The position numbers and the translations under genes are program-made. A stretch of DNA of 64,000 bases from Micropterix aruncella (Eukaryota; Arthropoda; Insecta; Lepidoptera; Micropterigidae), in NCBI GenBank assembly GCA_944548615.1, contig OX155952.1, positions 28,731,458 through 28,795,457 on the forward strand, in the 5' to 3' direction. Positions within the stretch are counted from its first letter, which is position 1; the number at the start of each line of letters is the position of its first letter. Below the pieces are notes generated by a model that was given only the letters and a program-made list of their open reading frames with translations, did no database searches and was not told the DNA's origin. This document shows positions 24,287-36,569 of this stretch, piece by piece.

Positions 24287-25325
24287 TGTGAATCGCTTAT
24301 TACTTACGGCATAATTGGATGGGGTGGATGTGGTAAAACCCTGCTAGAGCCATTACAAGTTGCCAGAAATTTATATAAAAAATATTTTACGTAGACCATA
24401 TCGCCATCCCACTAATGAACTTTATAAAGAAGCTAATGTCCTTGATTGTAGGCAACTTTTTCTAAAAACCTCCCTCTTAAGGCTATTTTTGAACAATAAC
24501 TCAAATCTAGGAATAATTCAGTGCCGAAGACCAACGAGACAAGTTATACAAAATAGCCTTATAATACCCAGAATGAAAACATCATTTGGACACAGACATT
24601 ACACTTTCATTGCGTGGAGATTTTACAATCTGATCAATATTGAAATAAAAATGAATTTGACATTTAGGGAAATCAAAAATAAATTAAAGAAATGGTTATC
24701 GAATCATGACAGACTAACCATACATCAAATGTTAGAAATAATAGTTTAATAAAACTTAGGTGCACAAATTTAAACATATTTTTAAACATGTATGTTGAAT
24801 ATATTTTAACATTGAACTAACTAGCAAAAATTAATTGACTTTGTTGTTATATATTATTTTGACAATGAATTATTGTACTTTTTTTGACTAGATATTTTTA
24901 TATTAAATCCTTTATTACTTAACATATATTAAATATTAATGACTGTTTCTTTCTTTTCTCACATATAATTTTATTTATATTATTTAATCGAATTTTATAT
25001 TATTGCCGATTCTATAATGGAATTGCATTTTATTTATTATATTATCTTTTAATATTTTTTTTATTATTATTATTATAATTTTTTTTGAAGACCCATTTTA
25101 GGGCAATTTAGTGTTATTAGCTTTTTACTAAAACTTGTACATTTGTAAGCAATCAAGCTCAAGCAAACTTGATTGTAATATTAGAGTCATGTCCACCCTA
25201 GAACGGGCTAGTCCCAGTTGGGTGACAGAATCAAAAAAGGATAAGGTTTTGCCAATCGGTTCCTGTTATTTTTGTAAGCAAATCAATGTTTTATAGTAAT
25301 TAATTGTTAAATAAATAAATAAATA
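24287..25325 (+). mobile_element. 5'-truncated LINE (non-LTR retrotransposon) with AAAT-repeat tail
   Basis: The C-terminal end of a reverse transcriptase (24290-24749) is followed by about 575 bp of AT-rich 3' sequence ending in (aaat)n at 25305-25325. It is inserted between two parts of another repeat (24017-24260 and 25345-25455). Confidence 0.6.
24290..24749 (+). pseudogene. LINE reverse transcriptase, C-terminal remnant
   Basis: Starts in one frame with ESLITYGIIGWGGCGKTLLEPLQVAR, then shifts near 24362 to the frame reading YIKNILRRPYRHPTNELYKEANVLDCRQLFLKTSLL and continues to a stop at 24749. The YGI-x-WG and RRPxxHPTxxLxKEANVL patterns are typical of the thumb/C-terminal end of Jockey/CR1-like non-LTR polymerases. 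No catalytic FADD motif remains. Dead copy. Confidence 0.6.
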
Positions 25326-25344
25326 AAGTTTACGACATATTTAA

Positions 25345-25455
25345 TTTTCACGTCATATTTCAATCTCGAAATATTGGACTTTAAGACTTGAAATTTGTTA
25401 CGCGATGCCTTGTTGGGCCGAAACCACATTGTGAAATTGTGGTTGGAATAATTCA
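25345..25455 (+). repeat. Dispersed repeat, 'tccacgatagcgc' family, copy b (right part)
   Basis: tcatatttcaatc, gaaatattggactt, gacttgaaatttgttacgc and gatgccttgttgggccgaaa match the end blocks of copies at 46760-46850 (inverted) and 48790-48895. Confidence 0.55.
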
Positions 25456-25489
25456 TATACAGTAATATTATTCAAATTCCGCCATACAT

Positions 25490-25712
25490 TTTAATTAAAT
25501 ATTAACGCTGTCTGTTGACGGTTATCCCAACCCCGCCCTTAGCGTAGAAACGAACCATGCCGCCCGAGGCGTCGCAATGAAACCCAACCGTATTCTTCCG
25601 CTGGCCGAGAGAGGGCGCTAATCGAGTTTATTTATGAAATTATTATTCAGATTAAATCAGTCCTTGGCTTCATGCCGGGAAGGTCTTGAAGTGACACAAC
25701 CGGCATTCTCGT
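25490..25712 (-). repeat. SINE-like repeat with 'tgtcac...cttcccgg' end
   Basis: Read on the minus strand it contains gccggttgtgtcacttc, cttcccggcatgaagccaagg, tagcgccctctctcggccagc and ggttcgtttctacgc. Pieces recur at 46520-46575, 49310-49450 (ctcggccgacggtc...ggttcgtttctgg) and 3750-3777. Confidence 0.5.
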
Positions 25713-26753
25713 TGATGGTTTATAAAGGAAAGTCCATGTTCATTGATGGTTTAAAAAGGAAATAAAAGACCTCTCGAACTGCAATGGTTTCATGAAAGAG
25801 TAGGTGCAGTAGAGATGAAGAGGCATTTGAAATGTGTTTACCCGATTTAATAGAAGAGATGAACTATGACAAAATAGGAAAGATAATAAGGAAGAACTCT
25901 GTAAAATAGTAGGTAACTGAAAACAACATAGAAAACACGAAAACGCTGTCAAAGCGCTTGATGAGGGGAAAACATCTTGCTGTGTTTACAGGTTCTGTGG
26001 AAACTCTTGATATAAATACATAAAGTATTTATCTTTTCTCTTTTTCCGAGTTCGTTGATAAACTTGACATATCTCCACTAAGTTTCCTCCAGAGAGCGAG
26101 CTAAACCTATAAACTTTAACCTTCGTGCTGTGTTTTATTCCGACAAATGGGTCGAACCTATGAATGAATATTTGAACAATCTCTAACCTCTCATCCATTC
26201 TTTTTCCGCGCAAAGGAAATAAACAGTAATGAATATTACAGGAGCAAAACACCTGCAATAAAATACGAATGGCCACTGTCAGAAACAGCCGTATCGTGCG
26301 TACATTTATTATAGGGATAGGAAAATTAATGATATATACATTGTACACGATAGTAAAGCGAAATTTCACCAGAAAGACGTTTGAGAAATAAACATATTGA
26401 TATATATATATTAGGTTCTAACCTAACAATTGCTATACTATAAAGGAAATTTAAAATTGAAAATAAATCAATTTTGTTTCATACATATATTTAATTAATC
26501 CAATTACTGACCCCTATAAATTAAGCAGTTTGTCATTTTAATGAGAGTTGGTTAATGTCGCGACCGTAAAACTGTCGTGAACAGGAGTCATTATGTTTTA
26601 AAAATGGTTTTCACTGCCTATCCGGAGTTGATTTTTTCCCCTTGCAAAAAGTTATCAAAATACCGAGTGGAAGTCTGTTGGAGCATGGTCTAGCGAGTGG
26701 TGGGTGACGGAGAGTCTCCAGTCGCAACTCCTACAACTATGCGACTGTTGTGA
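25713..26753. other. Unassigned sequence
   Basis: No gene recognised. Minus-strand frames at 25986-26369 and 25740-25952 show no domains. Confidence 0.4.
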
Positions 26754-26859
26754 GGTAGTGCAGACACGCAATGTGTGGTAGTGCAGACACGCGGTAGAGG
26801 TAGTGCAGACACGCAATTTGCGTGTCTGCACTACCACTACCGTTTGCGTGACGCAAACG
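26754..26859. repeat. Tandem and inverted 16-mers with two palindromes
   Basis: ggtagtgcagacacgc occurs at 26754, 26777 and 26799. The third copy forms an 18-bp perfect stem with its inverted copy (26799-26835, single-base centre). A second perfect odd palindrome, cgtttgcgtgacgcaaacg, follows at 26841-26859. Noncoding. Confidence 0.8.
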
Positions 26860-27543
26860 TATTTTAATCTATAGCTTCTCCATCATTCTTTGCAATTATG
26901 ACAGTACGCATTTGCGTTAACTGTTGTGCCGAACCGACAGTACAAAAGTATACAAATAGAAGTATACATACACCGACATAGAATACGAAAAGAACGCTAC
27001 TTATTAATGATCGCATACACAAACTATCCGAGCAATAATGATGCTGATTGTCCACCCTTTCTATGATCTGACTAAACTCGAGGGTCATGACTTTTTAAAC
27101 ATTGAACTTATTTAAAATATAATTTTATATAAATATTCATTGATTCATTATCTGACTATATCAAATCAAATAATTTTATTCATTCAAAAAAAAAATATTT
27201 ATGTTGCATTAGTTGCAGAATCTTGCTAAACTAGGCCATAGTAGCCCGTACTAATGAAGACTCTATGTACGACGATGATTTGTTCATATGCGCGCACACA
27301 TAGTATCAAAATGAAACACATGAAATGTGATTAAATATAAAACATTAAATTAAAATTAACCTTAAATTATATTTAATAATATTGATATAGCATGATCATT
27401 AAAATATAAATTAATATAAAATGTCGTAATATGAAATTTATAGAAAAAATAAAAATAAAACATAATTAAAAATATATTAGAATACATGAGAATAATAATA
27501 ATGCAAAGAACTTTACTTTGAAATATAACTAATATTCGTTTTA
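26860..27543. other. Unassigned AT-rich sequence
   Basis: No gene or repeat recognised. Confidence 0.4.
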
Positions 27544-28335
27544 TATTACATAAAGCATATATATTGGTTTTATCTATACTAATATTAAAGTGGTAATGTT
27601 TGTAAGTTTGTATGAAAGGGGTAATACCCAAAACTACTTATCCAATTTCAAAATTTCTTACACTAATGGAAAGCTAAATTATCGAGTAGTGCTATAGGCT
27701 ATGTTTTATTGTGATAAATATTAGTTTTCAATACGAAATCACGTTATTTGTAAATCGAGTCAAAGAACATGTGCTTTATTGGCGTTCGCTGACGAAACGG
27801 TTTGGTATATTTGAAAAATATGTGAAACAAAAACGTCGTTCTCAAAGAGATATATAAAAAAGTCCGCGACAGCATATATCGAACTTTTATATTTAAGCTA
27901 CAATAACTGCTTTTGTGAATAAAAAAAAAAAAAAAGAAGTCGTTGAAATTTGTTGAAGACATTAGCAGTGAAATATGCATCCTTATCAAAATAAATTAAC
28001 CCATCATCACGGATGTTAAATGGAGATACAATTAGCCATGTACTGCCACTTTTTAGGTCGAATAGTTTTAGAGATATCATGAAATAAGTAACGCGGTCAG
28101 GCAACTCGTAATATCCAGCGGGGGATGCGCGGCGGCGACTATAGCCCAACAAGGAAGGCGGAAGGCGGAAGGCGGCGGGTGGCGAAGAACAAAAAGCGAA
28201 CAGGACGTCTCTTACTATATATCTCAAGGTAGCGTCTAAAAAGTCAAATATACGCCACCCTACTCAAATTAGCAACTCAATTCGAAACTTTACGCGAAGC
28301 GAAGCCGCGGGCAACAGCTAGTATTACATAAAGCA
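27544..28335 (-). mobile_element. Nonautonomous non-LTR retroelement with 14-bp target duplication
   Basis: tattacataaagca occurs at 27544-27557 and 28322-28335. Between them (27558-28321, minus strand) the element starts ctagctgttgcccgcggctt and ends ctttaatattagtatagat. These termini are the typical 5' and 3' sequences of RTE-related nonautonomous families in Lepidoptera. About 760 bp, with no convincing coding frame. The clean duplication shows it is a complete retrotransposed unit. Confidence 0.75.
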
Positions 28336-29155
28336 ACATTAATTTAAAACAGCATCAATAAAAGAAGCTGCCTATTGATTATACTGATTTTATTGATTAT
28401 TTTTGTCACTTTTAGATAATATTATTTTTTTTCCCTTAGTAAGTACTTAGGTTATTGATTTTTTAAATTATTTTGACTGTTTATTTGATCTGATTATAAT
28501 AATTCATGACAATTTAATTATGATACAATTAGGATATTATTTTATTCAATTATGATACTTAACTTATTAGATTTTCTATTTATCTTTTAAAAAGGTAAGA
28601 TACTCAAAATACTATTACGTAAAAAGCTTTTAATAACTACCTGTTACTTACAGTAGCGTCTATATTACTACCTATAATATATTGTGACACGTCCGGGAGC
28701 AGTAAAAGTCAACAAACAACAAAAAGACAAATGAATAACGGATTAAAAAAAAGAATAAAATGGCTTTGAAATAAATTAATTTCAAATTAAAATTCCAATT
28801 CAAACCGAATTTACGCAAGTTAAAAGTGACCAGCGTGAATAAGCTACAATTACATAGGTTTAGGAGGACCTAATAATTTGTAATTAAATAAAACATTTCC
28901 GTAAAAAAATGGCAAAAATTCTCAAATTCGAAATTGTTACACGTAACAATACTTTGAGGGAAAGTTAAAATAAATGAACCGATTTGTATTTGAATGACTT
29001 GCGCTGTTACGAATTTAGCAGTTTATCTTTCTATTCTATTCTATTCTTTGTGATCCTGGGCCGTTTTCTTTTTCCTTCTGGCTTTTCGAATTTTTACTCC
29101 TTAAGATAAAGGCCAACCTTAAAAAAATATAGCAAAGTAATAAAATTACGCTGAA
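28336..29155. other. Unassigned AT-rich sequence
   Basis: No gene recognised. A short (ttcta)n tract lies near 29029-29047. Confidence 0.4.
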
Positions 29156-29215
29156 TCACCCGTTCTCATATGTTACTGAAGTCAAGCAGCGTTGGGCGCA
29201 GTCAGTAGTCTGGCC
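29156..29215 (+). pseudogene. 5S rRNA-like fragment (plus)
   Basis: cccgttctcatatgttactg, aagtcaagcagcgttgggcg and cagtcagtagt match the middle of 5S rRNA (internal control region), with many differences. It is too diverged and short to be a gene, and is probably a 5S-derived SINE (SINE3) head or pseudogene. Confidence 0.6.
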
Positions 29216-29384
29216 GCAAGACGCTACCGATATGCCAGCCTGGAAGATGTTGCCACAAAAGACATCAGACTTGTGGGTGCAAATATTACATTTATTTGTT
29301 TATTTTTTTATTCTCTAAACCCTTTACGGAAACGGCTCACCGTAATGTTTAACGACAATTATCTTACAGGTGGCCGGCTTTCAT

Positions 29385-29482
29385 AACATCACGTGGTAGT
29401 ACTCAGACAATTACCCATCCAAGTACTGTCCATGCCCGACGTTGCTTAACTTCGGTTATCTGACGGGAACCGGTGCTTTAAC
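29385..29482 (-). pseudogene. 5S rRNA-like fragment (minus), better preserved
   Basis: On the minus strand it reads aagcaccggttcccgtcaga, taaccgaagttaagcaacgt, cgggcatggacagtacttgg and atgggtaattgtctgagtac. This is the 5S rRNA order (GAAGTTAAGCAACGTCGGGC, then CTTGGATGGG). It continues into non-5S sequence. With the plus copy 170 bp away it forms an inverted pair. Confidence 0.7.
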
Positions 29483-30711
29483 TGAACGAAGTACGTTACT
29501 TTCCTTTGCATTCAGCAGCAGTAGTACTCGTGTTCCCGGATGTGTTCGAGTAAATCGCACATCCGTACATTGTTTGCTGCATGTTTCGCTATTAATAAAT
29601 TAGCAGCTGCTCGCGCTGCGAAGGTGTAAAAGCTATGGGAGTTGTGGAATGGCCATCGGGAGTAAAAATAAATGCTAAGCTGGTGGCGAAGCGCACGTTT
29701 CCGCGATATAATTTCTCCATTGGCCTCGCAGGAATAGGATGACCTATCGTTCCAATTTTCCGAGACACACTTTTGCTACAAAGTCGAACTGTAAATGTAA
29801 CTGTAAAGCGTCATGCTCCACAAGGGAAGAGTCAAAAGAGATATTTGCTCGCTGTGAATTAATCACATACGTACAAGGGTCTACAACTAAAATGCGGTAA
29901 ACCTTTTTTTTTTCATCCGGTGTTTATTGTTTATTAGAATACGTTTTAACCGCTCTACCTATATGAAAATACGTGATATGTCCGCTATATTATCGCCCGA
30001 ACGCAACAAACCGTATCACGTACGTTTAACTAAAAAAAAACCGAAACCCTCAAAGCTTACGTGATATGTCAAATTGTTCCTACGGTTCTAAATACAAACA
30101 AGGATCATAAATGGCATAAATTGATGTTATGTGATTTCCATTAAATGGTAAACTAGTATTATAGATTTAATTCTATTAGATTAAATTCTACTAGATAAGC
30201 ATTTATAATAGATTTAAATTTTATTTGGCATGGTTAAAAGTAATCTTAAAAAAAAAACAGTTTTAGATAATGGAATCACAAATCAATTGATAGCCCACAT
30301 ATTTCAAATAAGGTTTAGATCAGATGGGTTTCCCGGCCATCTCATTATAGTAATATTACGGTCTTCAAAGTTTGAAAAATCGTTTTGAAAAAGGCTATCT
30401 CCATGTAGGAACATTCAAAATGTCTACATGCTTGTCACTATTCATCGTCCTCTGTCACTATTAATTGTTAACTATATTATATAATATTAAAATCCATTTA
30501 TACCTCTTTATATAGCCATATTAATTAAAATGTTTTAATTATTTTACCTGCTAAACAACCATTTTTACTAAAACAGTTTAGTCATATTTTCCGTGTATAA
30601 TATAACATTATGTGGTAATTAATACACTATATTATATTATACAAGAATAATGAACATATTCATTCCTAAAATTAATGTTTAACTGAGTGACTACGATAGA
30701 ATACGGTCGCA
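29483..30711. other. Unassigned sequence
   Basis: No gene recognised. Mostly AT-rich, with a GC-richer stretch at 29480-29720. Confidence 0.4.
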
Positions 30712-30990
30712 CCACTTTCTAGGAAACCACAGCTTCGGTCGACCGAGATGGCCATCCTATCACGGCCGTCATATGACGGCCGCTAGATAACGGCACCGCT
30801 TTTCTAGGAAACCAAAGCTTTAGGGCCGCTCGCACGATGCGATGCGGTGCCGAACCGCAACCATTTCGCCTATGAGTTCGGTGTGACGCCGGAACGCTCC
30901 GCGTGGCATACCCTCGATATTTGTATGTAGGACGCCGCAGCGGCACCCGCTCAGGCGCCGCACCGCAGCCGCACCGCATCGTGTGGCCCT
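30712..30990. mobile_element. GC-rich inverted-repeat region, possibly MITE-like
   Basis: A direct repeat, ttctaggaaacca(c/a)agctt, is near 30717-30735 and 30801-30820. Between the copies is a perfect 20-bp palindrome, cggccgtcatatgacggccg (30763-30782). Then agggccgctcgcacgatgcg (30822-) is mirrored imperfectly by gcaccgcatcgtgtggccct (30971-30990). Open frames here are by-products of GC content. No clear target duplication. Confidence 0.45.
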
Positions 30991-31151
30991 GCCGTTATAA
31001 GTGCGGCGGCGGCGCAGCGGCACGCGGTCGTTTTAGATACCTGTCGCAGAGGGCAGGACGAACTTTATTCTCTTACAAGACGTGCTTTTCAGCGCGAACA
31101 ATTTTTTAATTTTAATAATTCAGCGCGACCCTTTTTTTAAATTCTAATAAT

Positions 31152-31446
31152 TCTAAATACAACAACTAGAGCTGTCAACTACAACGGGCGAACCCGTCAC
31201 CTCAGGAAGTTTTAACGAAATATGAACTGCTGTCTCCCATGAGGTCCAGGAGCGCCAGAATTGACTTCTAGGGGAAACTAGCCCTAAGGCCAGAGACCTA
31301 CCCGGGCTCGCGCTTCTTGCGTGGAGGCCGCGGAGTGTGACCTTGAGTGTGACCCGCCGGAGTGTGACCCGTGAGTGTGACCGACCCTGAACAAATGGGT
31401 CTACGTGGCCAAACCCAGCATGGGCCCCATAGCTCTAAATATAACA
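31152..31446 (+). mobile_element. 'Acgggcgaacccgtcac' retroposon family, copy 7 (internally deleted), with imperfect 13-bp target duplication
   Basis: tctaaata(c/t)aaca lies at 31152-31164 and 31434-31446. The element begins actagagctgtcaactacaa, then cgggcgaacccgtcacctca; it ends near gggccccatagc. It matches 53822-54456 at both ends but lacks most of the middle. Noncoding. Confidence 0.65.
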
Positions 31447-31964
31447 GTTCACTTTTGTAAGGGCAGTCGTGTTTTTATTATTTTTTAATTATTGTTCTTG
31501 TTGGCTTCTCTTCATGGGGATTCCGAATAGCGCCATTAAGCTCCAACCTGCTCCTCAAAATCGAGCAGTACAGCAATCTGATCACGTGTACATCGCAGAT
31601 TCACTCCAGGTTGCGGAGAACAAACCTGAGCAGCCCAAATGATGAGCCACATAGCGCGTCCATGTGGCTACGATATGTGAGTTACGAGTATTTGCTGTAC
31701 GTATCAATTTTCACGTCTCACTTTGTTTAAAACGTCTTGCCACCCTACATAGCCACAGAGTGATGCTAACGCCAGCTTCGCCGCACGCTACTAAAATAAA
31801 AGGTTCTCGAACTAAAATCTGCAAGCAACAACATATTTCGGCCAGTATAGTAGGTAAGTAACGCGTCATTCTATATAATAAATATGGCGAGTCTTTTCTT
31901 CCGACATGTGAAAATGGTTATTTAAGTAAATGGATCGAGACAAAAGTTATTCCAGGATAATTTG
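31447..31964. other. Unassigned sequence
   Basis: No gene recognised. Confidence 0.4.
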
Positions 31965-32396
31965 TTTCTTACAAGTAAGACTCCCATATTACGTAATCAC
32001 GGAGGGGGGGGGGGGTGGTGGAACTGAGGCTTACGGTTGATTACGTGGGGGAGGGGGGGGGTGTCCGTCCTGATGATACGTAATCAACCTGGGTCACCGC
32101 ATCGCAATTTTTTCGGTTTAAACCTGCACATTAAATGTGCATTTTTAAATGCATTCCTAAATATAATTGTCTCTTTAATACCGTCTTTACAGCCACTGCG
32201 GTCTGAAGATTGGGATCTGTGTCTTGGGATCGCTGGGTTTACGATTCTCCACATTTTACGCAAATTCGGTTGATTACGTAATGTCGGGAGAGTGGGGGGG
32301 GGGGGGGTCAGACCGCTATTTACGTATGTTGACATGGGGGAGGGGGGAGGTCGAAAATCTCAAAAACGTTATTACGTAATATGTGGACGGCCCCTA
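31965..32396. mobile_element. MITE-like element with 'tacgtaat' repeats and G-runs
   Basis: Several tacgtaat motifs (about 31991, 32279, 32375) alternate with G-runs of 9-14 bases (32002, 32054, 32296, 32337). The right end atattacgtaatatgtggacggcccc reads inverted as ggggccgtccacatattacg, an end type I know from insect hAT-like MITEs. The left end (cccatattacgtaatcacgg) is the approximate mirror. No coding. Confidence 0.5.
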
Positions 32397-35300
32397 TATT
32401 ATTACAATTCGATACTATATTCAATCAAAATTACCCATTTATTAGCAGGCTAATTTCGCGTCGTTCTCTTTCTAACACAATGTCGCGCGTGGGTGATTAA
32501 AAGGGATTAATACATTATGTTTTATTGCCAGTTACAATTTACAGAGTTTAAGACGTATAAAATTTTCCTCTGCGCAGACCCACGTTTTACAGCTGGCAAC
32601 GTTCGCGAATTCCAAGATTGTGATGTCCCTTTCTAGCGTTATGGTAGCCTAGGTACATGAAAGAGACGAAGAGATCGCGTGGATACGGGAGCCGCATCAC
32701 ATTCGGCGGGGGGTTTCATAGTGTTGCCGACGTATACACTAAGCGATTAGAATCTATGAAGTTTTTACAGGGTAAATTCAACAATAAGGATTGGCAAAAT
32801 CGTCCGAACCTATGCGTTTAAGTGGGTAGCAGGTCATTTCAGTCACACTTACTCGCTTCTCAGACGGGATGAAGTCAGTTTCCATTAGTCCCGTTGATAT
32901 TTTTTGCCTGTTGTATGTTGCTGAGCGCCAATTTTTCGCAATTCAAAATGGTTATTTTTTTGGGATCGGTTAATAAACTGACAATAATCAAAATCCTGTA
33001 TTAATGATTATAGAACAGCCCGTTATGAACCATGATCGATTAGGGACTCGCCGACGGGACTCGGAGGCGTAGAGTTTTGGGAAATGTTGCATTAGTACAG
33101 CAAAAGTTAGGGGCGAGGGGGGGGGGGGCGCACTATAGATGGCGCTCTAAATACGCCTATACGGTATCTACATACGTTTCCATTCGTAATAAATTACACA
33201 GTTTAAAGTTCAGTACACTAAAAGATGGCATCTATCTCTCCTTATTATTTCTGGGATGTAATCAGCCTATATGAAAATGCGATAGATGGCATTAATAACT
33301 GAATGTTATTATTATCAACATTGGTTAAATGATTAAATTTTTATTATTTGATTGATTATAAAAAATCTTCTATAAAAATCATCAATTGTCAATGTTATTA
33401 TAGATGGCCAAATAAATTGCTATAAGTTTCGCCGTACTTTGCTATCAGCGCCACCTGCGTGTCGCCGGTGTAGAAGGGTTACTAAAACGCCCTAAAGCAT
33501 TAAGCAATCTTATACCCTATATAATCAACGGTTCGATGCTCAAACTGACATTTTACTTTAACATTTTTTTTTAGGTAAGTTCACAGTTTTCCTCTTTCGT
33601 CCTTTTGCGTGTCGTAGGTGATTTTTCCTAGAGATTAACCGCCTGTATCTACGCCACTAACTATACCAATGGACCCTCGTCATCGAAGCGACCGGTAAAC
33701 AATCTATTTGTGAACGTGTACAAGTTTACGACCCGATGGGAGAAGGTGCGGGAACGGGCGTCAATATTGCCCTCTGAAGCACTCTCGCCTTTGTTTCATT
33801 GTTAATCCGATGTCATTCACTCTGTAAATATTTAATGAACGTCAATTAAAAATATCTAAATAAAGGATGAGCAAATGAGATGATACTGCAGACTCCGATG
33901 GCAGTAGAATCGTGGCTCTAGAAAATATATGAAGTGAATAGATAAATATTTAGTAAGAGCTGTCTTGTAAGCGTTCATTTGGTTAGAGGTTTTTCATTTA
34001 AAAAAGTGCTTTTTAAATAGCCCAAGAAAGGACAGATATCATGAGTTGTGAGCGAAATAAGATAAGTTTATTAAAACAAACAACAAACGTCGTCATCTGT
34101 CATATAAACTCAGATAAAAAACTACAACTCCAACTCGTAGGAGTTTATGTAGATACAAGCGCCACAAAAGTAAACAGCGAGTTAAATATACCATTGACAT
34201 TGATTTTCTTTTCTGATTCTATTAGTCCCAGTAGTAGTAGTAGCTTCAAATCGACCTAATGACTTTTTTTAAAGCTCAACGCTTGAAAAAGTACATATTA
34301 ATCGTAATGTTGTATTGACTTAAACGACATTTTTAAATTTTCAGACTGTTAAGCGATTCATCCCAGAATTATTTTACTGTTACGTACAATACCTGTCCAA
34401 CATTTTATTTGGGCTAGTGCTTAAGTTATTTTTGCAGAATAGGCATGTTTTTCGTCATTCTTATTTACTTAAAATTAGCAATTATCTAGCGATTCAGCTA
34501 TATAGCTTACCAATACCAAAATAGTTTAATGCCCAATGCAGAATAAGCCACGTTTCCTTAGCAACAGCTGTGAACGTATATACTTAATTATGCAAAAAAC
34601 TATTACGTTTATAGAGTAACTAAAATTTGAAATAAGCAGCTCGGCAATATTACCATATGAAACCCGTTATCTATCACTATCAAGGAAGTAATGTAAATGT
34701 AATTGCAATGTAATGTAATAGCAATATAATAATGATATGTATTCATGAATACATTAAGTAATACGTATGTACGACTTTATTATTATAACGTGTATTTATA
34801 TTAAATCTAATAGTGTTTATTTATATTTTTTCTTAAAATATTTAAGTGGAAACATGTAATTAGCTTTGTTCTTGAAATTTAATAATGTTGTATCTAATGT
34901 ATTGAAACAGCTGTATGTTTCCTGAATAATAAAGAAAAATATTTTAGCCACCATATTTCGTCGCATTATTATCCATACATCCTTACATCATTTGTACCTG
35001 TACCTACATGATCAAAAACGACAACAAGGTGTTGGGTTAAGCGCCTTTAATATGCTCATTGCGCAAAATCCCGTTTTTCATTTTAACTGCAATTCTTTTC
35101 GATCTATTTTGGTGTGGGCTGAGATTCAACAAATGTTTACCTTCCTACCAATCTATTAGGTAATATTTTAGAATTAATCACCCCATTCAAAGATTATGCT
35201 TTTCATAGCAGCAGGGCGTTACCATTTACAAGATACAAGAGTCATTGACCGGCTTTGCACGAGAGACATTTTAAATTATTGTTTTCCATCAAAAATCTAT

Positions 35301-35692
35301 CTGGCGATTCTTGAGTTTGTCGTGACCTAACGAATATACACTTTTATGCGACTTTTAAGCCAAGAAAAAATGCCAATAATCCTATCAAGGATGCCAATAT
35401 TACTGTATGCTCTCAATCTCCCCTACATCAAGGAAGCATAATAAGTTTTTTAGATAATAATAAATAATATTATTCATATTCCTCTTCATTTTATTAGCAT
35501 TATGGTATACAAGTCATATTAAAGGTTAGCAAAGTTTTAAAAAATATATAAATATAACACGAAAACGCAAGAAAATGTTACAAAATACAAAGAAATAAAA
35601 TTTTGAACAATAAGAAAAGGCAAAACAGAAAATGCATGAATACAAAGAAATTATTAATCACATTACAAAGAAAAGCATTAACTCTATTGATT
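32397..35692. other. 3.3-kb stretch with no recognised gene or element
   Basis: Frames are short and domain-free. The only notable features are a G-run at about 33119-33129 and short agatggc repeats near 33138, 33224, 33285 and 33402. It could include host regulatory DNA, but nothing supports a specific claim. Confidence 0.5.
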
Positions 35693-36162
35693 TTAGTCAT
35701 CACACGTGTAATATTCCTCCAGTGAGTAAATCGCATTATCTATGAGATACTTCTTAAGGCGGCTCGTGATTGTGATTGTCAAATGTGAGCGCTGAGTTTG
35801 TTGTAAATCGATGTACGGGCGACGTATGCTAGTTTCTCAGACTTGGAAAATGGATGACTCACCGAATGTAGCTTTCTTCGGGATCTTGTAAGATAGTGAT
35901 GATTCACACCATTCACTTTAAAATCGGCGAGATATCTGCGAACGTACAGCGCTACTTCCGTTATATAGATGAACGGCAGCGTAATTATGCACAAATATCT
36001 TAATAGAGGCCTTGCAAACGTATCAAGCGGCACACGCGCTATTGTTTGGACGGCATGCTTCTGCATAATGAAAGCTTTCTGCTTGTCGGCTGCATACCGT
36101 ACGTTAGCCCCGCTCCGTACGTTAGCCCCGAATGTACATATGTACCAAAGCAACACATGCAC
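35693..36162 (-). pseudogene. LINE reverse transcriptase C-terminal remnant
   Basis: The main frame (36162-35779) has QTIARVPLDTFARPLLRYLCIITLPFIYITEVALYVRRYLADF, then NHHYLTRSRRKLHSVSH and SIYNKLSAHI. After a frameshift near 35779 it continues as SRLKKYLIDNAIYSLEEYYT to a stop at 35693. This pattern (xxTLPSxYIxExxLYV, YNTR, IYNKLP, LKxxLxxxxFYSxxE) is the standard end of CR1/Jockey-type LINE polymerases. The N-terminal side has a duplicated GANVR segment that may be unrelated sequence. 5'-truncated dead copy. Confidence 0.65.
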
Positions 36163-36569
36163 AGAAAAAGGTAAATCGACAAATGCAGTTATGCGAAAGA
36201 GTTCGTAGAACGCTCATCGCATCGAGATGGTTCCTTGGTTTAATAATTTCTTCTGCTTCGTCTGAAATTTGGCATCTAGTAATATCGGCTCCAGAGGCCA
36301 CGTCTGCAAATTTAAACAATCTAAATCGGCCCTGCTTCAATGTGATATGGCAGTGTGAATCATATGTATAATCACTTTATTATTCACAATAGTATATATC
36401 GAATACCGTGGCGGTATTAAAAAGAAGAAGATAAAGTAGTTTGAAAACCGCTTTCATTTGTGGAGGAACCAATAACTAACTTGTTAAAATATCAGCGATT
36501 TTACATTAAAGTGGCCTACAGCTGCTAAACAGTGGGCTACATGCCGCTGTTTAATTGTATGTTTAAATC
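36163..36569. other. Unassigned sequence
   Basis: No gene recognised. Overlapping short frames on both strands lack domains. Confidence 0.4.

Noticed and set aside
26754..26835. CRISPR-like reading of the repeated 16-mers
   Set aside because: Three short, irregularly spaced copies plus an inverted copy in a eukaryotic genome; no array structure.
27558..28321. Helitron-like reading of the 27.6-28.3 kb element because of tctatactaatatt and ctagt ends
   Set aside because: A perfect 14-bp target duplication, which Helitrons do not make, points to a retroelement on the minus strand.
30719..31109. Several Arg/Ala-rich frames
   Set aside because: Produced by the GC-rich inverted-repeat region; no domains and frames overlap on both strands.
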